This document shows, in pieces, positions 56,101-64,000 of a stretch of 64,000 nucleotides of DNA. The stretch is from Rhabditophanes sp. KR3021. Lineage: Eukaryota > Nematoda > Chromadorea > Rhabditida > Alloionematidae. The stretch is from contig CAUJLY010000002.1 of NCBI GenBank assembly GCA_963281155.1, positions 310,001 through 374,000 on the forward strand, read 5' to 3'. The translations under genes and the position numbers were made by a program. The notes below the pieces were generated by a model that was not told the origin of the DNA, made no database searches, and saw only the letters and a program-made list of their open reading frames with translations. The first letter of the stretch is position 1, and every line of letters starts with the position of its first letter.

Positions 56101-59100
56101 TTATATGAATCGCCAACTTTTAAAATGAATTAATAAGAATCAATCACTTTGTATTATCATTCTAATTTCCATTCTAATCCTTTTTGTACGCGCACAAGCT
56201 TATCCTAGGTAACACACGTTCAAAAGGCAACTGTCCAGATTAAACCATCATCAGCTGGCTTCGATAATTGCTCCCACTTTGCCTATCATCTTCTTCATTA
56301 CAATCTAAAAAAGTACTTCCGCATATCGTTATCACACACTTTCTTTCTTATTATTCCAAACTCTAAAATTTGATCCTTCCAAACATCCTACTAAAATAAT
56401 ATTATTCCTTCTTAATTACCCTAATTTTGAAACTTTTACCTTATTTACTCTTTTTATTTTAAAATAATATGATTTCTTAACTTTCAAATTAAATTATCCT
56501 CCCAACTCAACCTCCTTCAAATTAGCTATAAATTAAAGAGCCATCAGCTAAATTCTTTACTTGTGCCGCTCCTTCAAAAAGAAGTTGCGAAAGTTGATTT
56601 TTATATTGAGAGAAGAACAATTGTTACTAGGTAGAAGCAGATGTGTGTGTTTGGGGTATGTAGATGTTGGTCAATAAAAAGATATTCAAATTTGGTGTTT
56701 CTAAATTAAATTTTGACAAAATGTATAAAGGTGCCCACTGTAGTGGTGTCGATGTTTCCAATTTAAATTGTATCAAATTCATTCAAACCTTCTTAATGTC
56801 TCTTTCCAACAACCTTCAGTCTTTATTTTTTTTGATCTTCTATATACTTCTTTTTTACATACTCACACATCCACACCAAGCTTTTATCATATTCTCTATA
56901 TCTTTTCATTGCTATTTCTTGATATCATTTTTTGCTTTGATGTTGCCGCATCTTTCACAAAAATTAACACTATAGCTATCCAGACAACTGAATTGTCTTT
57001 TGTTTATATACCACACCAAATGCTTCTTATTTATGAGTAAGATATTTGTTGCACCAAAGAAACTTCTATGTATACATATCTTATTCCATTTAAAATAAAC
57101 ATGATCAAAAAAGTTCAGAATGTTAAAGATTTGGGCAAAACCCTTTACAAATAAAAGAAATAATGTTTACAACGTTATGTTCCCTATTTTAAGTAAAAGC
57201 GGCCTGACAACATATGAATACTCTTCTCTTGATAATATTATTATGATGATCATTAAAAGCAATGGTTATTGCTTTTGGTAAGGGTAAAATCACAGGATAT
57301 GTAGAATTTAATGTGGTAGTGTTAATTACCTGGATAATGACTTTTAATTTAACTTTTTTATGGTCTTCAGCTTGTAACTAATTAAAGGTTGGTGCCTTTA
57401 GTTAAGTGGCGGCAGTACTGTCAAAATTCAGTTATTTCATAAAATGTCTATCTTAATCTCAAATCTTATAAATAGTAGTACCCTTTGAAGTAGTGTGCTT
57501 CAAAAACTTTTGCCCTGAACGCAACACACGCATCTGTCAGTTTTTGGTTAAGGAAGCCCATAAAAATAGTCATAAAATTTAATAATTACCTTATTTACTT
57601 CCCGTATATATCTGCATATCCCTTTAAATATTTCCATTTTTAATGGCTTTTCGATATCAAATGTGGAAAGTCAAAGACTTTTGAGCTTTACTTTTAATGG
57701 CATCATACAGGCAATTATGTTTGAATTGGTCTAACAAACGAATGCTTAATGCTTTAATAACGATCTACATATATTTTAATAACAATTACATTATTTTTGC
57801 CCTTTTTGGAAAAGAGGTTGTTAAGAGTCTTTTTTTGGTAATGTTGCCACTAAGGAAGAAAAGTATGATGACATTTAATTTGAGTCTTTTTTGTAAAACA
57901 CATTAAGTAGTTGATACTTTTAAATAAACATGAATATCTGGTTAATTGTTGGCAGACACGAGTCAAATAGATGTGTAGCTTTATTTTTTACATACAATAT
58001 AATTAGACATATGATTGATGATGATATAGAAGATGTCGATTTTGTATCTCCTAAATCCATTCCACTCTTCAAAACATATTAGGTGATTGTTGTTAAAAGG
58101 TTTCTAAATAAATTTGAAAAGGGCCAATGTCATATGGAGGATGTGTATTTTTTAAATTTGCCATAAATCAATTTACATTAGCTTTAAGTGTGCAACTTTT
58201 GAATAGCCTACCATTTCATGTGGTAATGGTTTGTGATTTGAGAGGAAGTTCCAGATGGCTTTGAGTATGGGATTTGTAATGGGTATTGGTATTATTTATT
58301 GAAGACATTTGAACTTAACTCAGCATTATATAAAGCTCGCTTTAATTTAGAGCTTTATTTAAATATGAGATTTACATAAATTGGAAGTTAGTATTTGTTA
58401 ACAGTCCCCAATTAAAGTTGAATTGATGCATGAGGCAAATGTATATCGAGATACCTTAGTAGTGTCTTCTCAGTTGAGTCATGTTGTAAAAGAACAAATT
58501 GGATGAAATCCAGTTTTGTACCTTACCATCAAACAGACGCCACCACCTTTACACAAAGAAAACCAATCAAATCTTCACTCATCATATCATTACAATTCAG
58601 TCTTAACTAAAGATGGAAACAAGGTTTATGTGTTTCTTACCCCAATAGATACACAATAGTAGTGTGAATCAATTGAATAAATGTTGTTTTGTGGGTGATT
58701 TGTAGGATTAAAATAGAAGGCTTTTGTTTAATAAATATAGTACATGTTTTGTTGTCCATGCATGTGATTAACTTTGTCTTACATCAATTTTAAAACTTTT
58801 TAAGGAAAAGAAACAAATTGGATACGGTAAAAAGGTTTATTTCGATTGAATTTTAACTGTTTAATAGATTCTTAATTGAGGTATTATTATTTACCTCTGT
58901 TCAAAATATTATCCTCAAACTCACAATAACAAATACCAAATATTTTCATGAGTATTAACTACCACAAAGTATTACGTATACTCCAAACCATTTATTCCCC
59001 CTCATCATGTCTAATATTTTTTATTTTCCAAAAATATTACATGCAATACAGTAGTAGTCTACTTTAAATTAATATAAGATAAGCTTTTTAAAAATGAATG

Positions 59101-61936
59101 AATACTTTTAATTAACCAAAGAGGGATCTATGAATAAGTATCAAACATTTATAGAAATATAACAAATTGTTTTGGGCCCTAATAAGTGAGGTGACGTCTT
59201 TAGATCTTCACAATTTTTTGGTATTTCTAAGCAAACAAAAGTTATATTTGTGTGCGATCTTTAAATATGAAAAAAGTTGCTAACACTAGCATTTAGTGAC
59301 TTTGAATCGACAAAATCCTTTCATGATCAGAGCGATAATTGACAAAAAATTAGTGTAATCAAAGGGAAATACAAATAAAAGGCGAACTATTTCAGTTTAA
59401 AAAAATAGAAATCTAAAAAGGATCTTCATTGTTATTTGGATGATAGAAGAGTAAACAAAAAATGAATATACACATGTAGATTTTTGAATATGACCACCAA
59501 CGATGGTGTTAAAATGACTTTGAAGGGGCGATTTAATTGCATTAACAGTCCAGACAACTTTTAGTTCTGAATATTTTTAATAATTGTAGAGTATAGCTTT
59601 TCTTGATATTCCGACTTAAGACAAATGAATGTTGGGAAGAGGAGAGAAGTGGGTTAGCTTCATTATTTTGTCCTTTTCTTGTTTCTTTTATAACATATAT
59701 ATCTGCCCCTTCAACATCATAATCGTTTCATAACACGCTTTACAACAACGTTGATTGCCCCATAACCATAAGATTGTAATGAGGGTAATAGTTGTTAGTT
59801 GTTAATGTGATATTGGAGATCTGCTATTTCTATATCATATTCAACCTTTTAAATGTCTATTAACTTGTAATAATAACTGCATTCCAGCTACCTTTTTACC
59901 TCCATTTTTTAATACCCTCATCATAGTTGTATCCACATATAATATAACTTCCAAATTAGAAGAAAAGCTGTCTCAAAAACACGATGCCTGACATTCATCT
60001 CCCATGCCTGCATTATTGCCTTGTAAATAATCGAATCCCATTAACTTTAACATCACCAACGGTTCTCTCCTTTCCTTATGATTATCCTATTTTCCTTTTA
60101 CAAGTTACGATATTGTATAAATGTTGCCACGCACCATTAACCATCTCCACCAAATGAGGGTACATTGTAAAAAGCGTGTTTCTCAAACCATTTATTACTC
60201 ACACACTCACTCAACATTTTGGCAACTTTTCTTATCGAAACATCCACAAAAAGCATGATCCTAATAAACATTAATATAAAAATATCATATAAATAACAAT
60301 GTATATACACATGTCTTTTGTCCAACAAACTCTCTGACTCAACTGTCTAATAATCATCACCTTAATGTCTTAACGATAATGGGGTTTGGGAGGATAAATG
60401 TAGTATTATCTCCACACATAACTCTATATATCTTGTCTCAATCTTTTTATTTTTATTTTAAACAATCACATAAATGCAAGTTTAGGATGTTTTGAGTCAA
60501 AATCAAACCTCAGATGATTAAAGTTTGACTTCATGATGGCTTTCAGGCATACAGTACTCCTTTGTAGTCGTTTTGGTTCGTGTCGATTGTACCACATATG
60601 TCCTTTACTTATCCAGTGTCAAAATTTGTCGCAAAAGGCTTCCAACCGTGTATATGTGAGTTTATGTGAGTGGCTCTCTGTATTCGGTTTTTTTGAATGG
60701 ACTTGGATTTGAAATGAGACCAAAAGACTCATTAAATGAGATTTTTATGGGATTTTTAAGGAAAGTCAGGGTGATGGAAATTGGTTAGACAATGGGAAGG
60801 TTTTGAGGGATACATACATTTGATAAACAAATTTGGTTAAAATAAGTCTTGTGTTATGCATATCATAATCAGTATCGTTTTATAAATAAATGGATGGAAT
60901 GATTTGTGGGGTTATTAATAAACTTTTTGATTGAATTAATTAAGAAAGGAGAAAAGTATATGGTGAGGTGAAAAGATTATATTTTTGTATACACTCCCGC
61001 CCAACCTTTTGCACCTCTGGTAACGCCTCCAATTGCCTCCGATTGCCTGGAAGGTCTAAGGAAAAGTCGTGTTTCTGCTTCCTCCCATCCCATTTTATAC
61101 CATCTCAAATCGTTCATTTGATGGGCTATCATTTTGTCAGTTCTTCCCATTATCAAAAGCTATACATCGTTATTAGAATTGACAATTTATGTTATGATAT
61201 AGAGGCCCTCAAAGTATGGTTGAATGCATTTTGTTGGTACAAATATTAGGCAATCTAAGATATTATATTTTATGTTTTATTTGAGCAGTTATTATTTTTA
61301 AAGTGCGCTACTATCTCTTTCTTTATTTGTATCCATTTGGATTAGATACATATATCATTACGTTGATATCAACTATAATGTTATTTCGTCATGAGGTTAT
61401 GGATAATTAGCTGGAATGGGGGTGTTAGATGGTATATTTTAGTATCATTTGACATATATCGTTATTATTATATGGCAGTACTAAAATCATAATTGGCATG
61501 TCACTTAGTGGCTTTGTTTAAATCATTTATATCATTATGTATGATTGTTTATGAGGTAAAGGCGCAACTTGTTTCTTATAACCACAATCAATTGGGAACA
61601 AATTAGTGATGAAATGAGAAAAGGAAACTGTTATCAGATCCTTAAGAAAACTTATTGCCAATAAAAAACTTGATAGCCAATTGTTTTTGATAAATGAGAG
61701 ATATTATTGAAGTATTGTGAGCGGTATTATGCAGATCGGTTACTTTTAATTTGTCTTGATCTTAATTTGATAAATTGCACACACTTATATATCTTTCTAA
61801 TATGCTGACTTGAAAAAACAATGTCTAAAGAAAATAAATGTGTATGTTATTTTTAGGTTATACACAAGCAATTATCGGGCAAGATTTCAACCAAATCTAC
61901 CTATCTTAATTACTTGTCTTAATTTGTTTTCTTAAT

Positions 61937-63974
61937 ATGAACATTCCCTCTACACCTAGTTCAACTTCAGCTGGAAACAATACTCGTAAGTGATAAACTA
62001 TTGGATAATTAATATTGTTACTAACTAATTGACTTTATTATTTGTGACATGATGTCTATATTTTACTAGAATGTCTTCATCATTAATAATATACCTTAAT
62101 TCAGCCACTTGTTCGGAATCAAATCACAACTCCTCAACCCTAAACGGCCATACCACATTAACCAATTGTCGATCCTCAACCCCATCCTCATCCGGAGACA
62201 ACGACCATCTTCAAAGACTCGCTCAAATGACTCAAGGCGTAGGAATGTCTAAAGATTCAGGTGAGCAAAGTACCGTACACCCCAAACTTAATAATATCCT
62301 CACCAGTTTCCTTTGATCTTTCCGCACACCATTACCTTCCTAACATACCATTTATTTTGGAAGCTATCACTTCATCTTTATTTGCTCGATTGGTACGAGT
62401 TGAGGCCAACCTTTTTAAAAAATATTAAATACATTAAAATGCTTTGACAAATTCCGATGCTCTCTAAAAAGTTATCAAAGCCCATTAAATGTTTTTTTGG
62501 GACTAAATGTTTGAGGAGCAAAATCACGCAATCTTTGCGGCATCTCCACAAATAAATATTTAGACCACCAAAAAAGTTTTATTTTTTGTAAATTTAATGT
62601 CTTTTCTGCATACTACTTAACTATTCTGTTCTTTTTTATAAACTAAATTATTTAGAAAAGGGCGCCGCCAACAGTCTAGAGTAAAACAAATGTGCGGTTA
62701 CCATTTAGAAAGGACGCTTAAACTAGGGAAAAAGGTTATATGAGTTCAGATATGATTTACTATTATAAAAGTCTAGCTCATATTAAATTATATTAAAAAG
62801 GCTTATTTATTATCGGTAAAATGTGTGAAGGAGTCTTGAAATATGTTCTTACTAAAGACTCACATCAAAGAGCGAGGTGCCGCAAAGGTGATAAAAGTAG
62901 TGAGTGAAATACGATGTGTTAACACGTTACTGGTAACTTCCACTATTTAGTTAGGGATCATGTTTAATCTTGAGGGATATTTGTGGTTGTTAGGCATAAA
63001 AATACACTTAAACATACCCATATGCATATGATACATTCTTTTTTTGCTATTTTAAGGCAGCCATTCCCTTACTTAGTTTGTGAATTCGAATTCTCTTTAG
63101 TAGTTGTGACTTTATCATATGTTTTCTCCTTCTCTTCAATATTCTTCTACTGACTCTAAACTATTTTTGCCTTCAGCAGCAACGGCTGATCCATCCTTGT
63201 ATCAGTCTGCAGCAGCAGCCGCCTACGTAAATCAATATGGAAGCTGGCAAAATGCGTATTACCAGCAATTCTCACAACCTATGAATCCGGCGACTGCTTT
63301 TTGGCCTGGAGCGTACCCCCCTGCGCCGCATTGGTCTAGTTATGGTATGTCGAAGTGGGACTTCACATTTAGTTTTGTCTAATTTCAGCTCAAACTAAAA
63401 AAGGACGCCAAACGTATCAACGCTTCCAGACATCTGTCTTGGAGTCTAAATTTCAGGTATCTACTAAGCTAGTTAACATTTTAATAACCTTCTTCAAGGT
63501 GTCCTCGTATGTGTCTAAAAAACAGAGAGAAGAGCTGAGGGTGGCTACGAATTTAACTGATAGGCAGATCAAGGTGAGTGAAATGGTATTTTTGATAGTT
63601 ACTTCCAAAAAAGTATAACTAAAGTTGAATTATGTGCATTATATGTTGTAATGATGTATTATCGTAAATGAGCATTATGATAATATGTATTTTGTATGTG
63701 GTAACAAAATGTTGACACTACATTTTAGATCTGGTTCCAGAATCGTCGAATGAAGCAGAAGAAGGAAAAGACACGTGTATTAGACGGTATGTTTATGAAT
63801 ATGTAGACATTTATTAGTCGATGATTTTAGATGGTGAAAACGGATCTTTATTACCAGCTAATCCTCCAAAACAACTAGGCCATGGATCGCATATGGGACA
63901 TCCTGGAAACAATCAGAACGGCCAACAATTAATGCATATGAATAACCATACCCAAAGACAAGATAATTTATCAG
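61937..63974 (+). CDS. egl-5: Hox protein EGL-5 (Abdominal-B class), 5' part, continues beyond the window
   Basis: Seven exons are visible: 61937-61985, 62105-62260, 63177-63344, 63389-63456, 63499-63573, 63729-63786 and 63831-63974, the last ending at a GTAATT donor. The N-terminus is Ser/Thr-rich; exon 3 has an Ala run and aromatic text (FWPGAYPPAPHWSSYG). The homeodomain starts at about residue 128: [51 protein letters not shown], matching worm EGL-5. Introns cut the homeobox twice: after KFQ (between helix 1 and helix 2) and after RQIK in helix 3. A Gly/Asn/Gln/His-rich tail begins in exon 7. EGL-5 specifies tail fates in worms. Exons 1-2 rest on splice signals and phase only and are less certain than exons 3-7. 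The terminator is outside the window. Confidence 0.9.
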
Positions 63975-64000
63975 GTAATTTTAGTTGTGCCAACAATTTT

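Larger units (their letters stand above)
45122..61936. promoter_or_regulatory. Shared 16.8 kb upstream region of the divergent Hox genes mab-5 and egl-5
   Basis: No protein gene is credible here: all frames are below about 105 codons, AT-rich and without conserved text. By position it contains the promoters and long-range control elements of both Hox genes, and possibly non-coding RNAs that I cannot see by eye. Two small tandem repeats are listed separately. Functional content is inferred. Confidence 0.5.

Noticed and set aside
56664..57040. Two overlapping hydrophobic plus-strand frames
   Set aside because: Composition is that of TTT-rich DNA (runs of Phe, Leu, Ile); no conservation visible; inside the Hox intergenic interval.
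62071..62316. 81-codon frame starting upstream of egl-5 exon 2
   Set aside because: Its beginning runs through the acceptor region; joining exon 1 to the TTCAG site at 62104 gives a better phase and explains the same text.

Overview
The window reads as nuclear DNA of a nematode. It is AT-rich. Genes have short GT-AG introns with TTTCAG- or TTTTAG-type acceptors, and several start codons sit a few bases after an orphan acceptor of the trans-splicing kind (for example before the ATGs at 9123, 31312 and 45121). The two homeodomains near the right end match the nematode posterior Hox proteins MAB-5 and EGL-5 rather than arthropod or vertebrate ones. I cannot name the species.

Layout, left to right. 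1-5 kb: the tail of an unidentified gene, degenerate coding debris, NDUFB8 of complex I (minus strand), and a worm-type casein-kinase-1-like kinase copy that is clearly broken (minus). 7-15.6 kb: a BMP-type R-SMAD, a small mitochondrial membrane protein (minus), a BRAM1/BS69-type MYND protein, an acidic protein of unknown function with a Cys-rich tail, a cytospin-like coiled-coil plus CH-domain protein, and an AAA+/ORC5-like reading frame with three breaks. 16-25.9 kb: UBE3D (minus), sorting nexin 14, and F-box and other coding fragments. 28.8-36.2 kb: SPOP (MATH-BTB) and a 12-exon cytosolic aconitase/IRP1 gene whose two large introns hold coding-like debris. 37-42.2 kb: the mitochondrial AIF orthologue (minus), LSm7 and U2AF65 (uaf-1). 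42.6-64 kb: mab-5 (minus) and the 5' part of egl-5 (plus), arranged head to head across about 16.8 kb with no credible gene.

How the genes relate. Most are ordinary housekeeping loci: respiratory chain and mitochondrial redox (NDUFB8, AIF), iron-sulfur enzyme (aconitase), ubiquitin ligases (UBE3D, SPOP) and RNA processing (LSm7, U2AF65). LSm7 and U2AF65 lie 250 bp apart on one strand and could be an operon. The SMAD and the BRAM1-like gene belong to the same TGF-beta/BMP signalling pathway and sit about 1 kb apart. The most notable regulatory region is the shared mab-5/egl-5 interval.

Cautions. Exon boundaries come from reading splice sites and conserved protein text by eye. The uaf-1 and ORC5-like reading frames contain single-base shifts, most or all at or beside short homopolymers, so assembly error must be considered. 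I recognised no tRNA, rRNA, CRISPR array or intact transposon.
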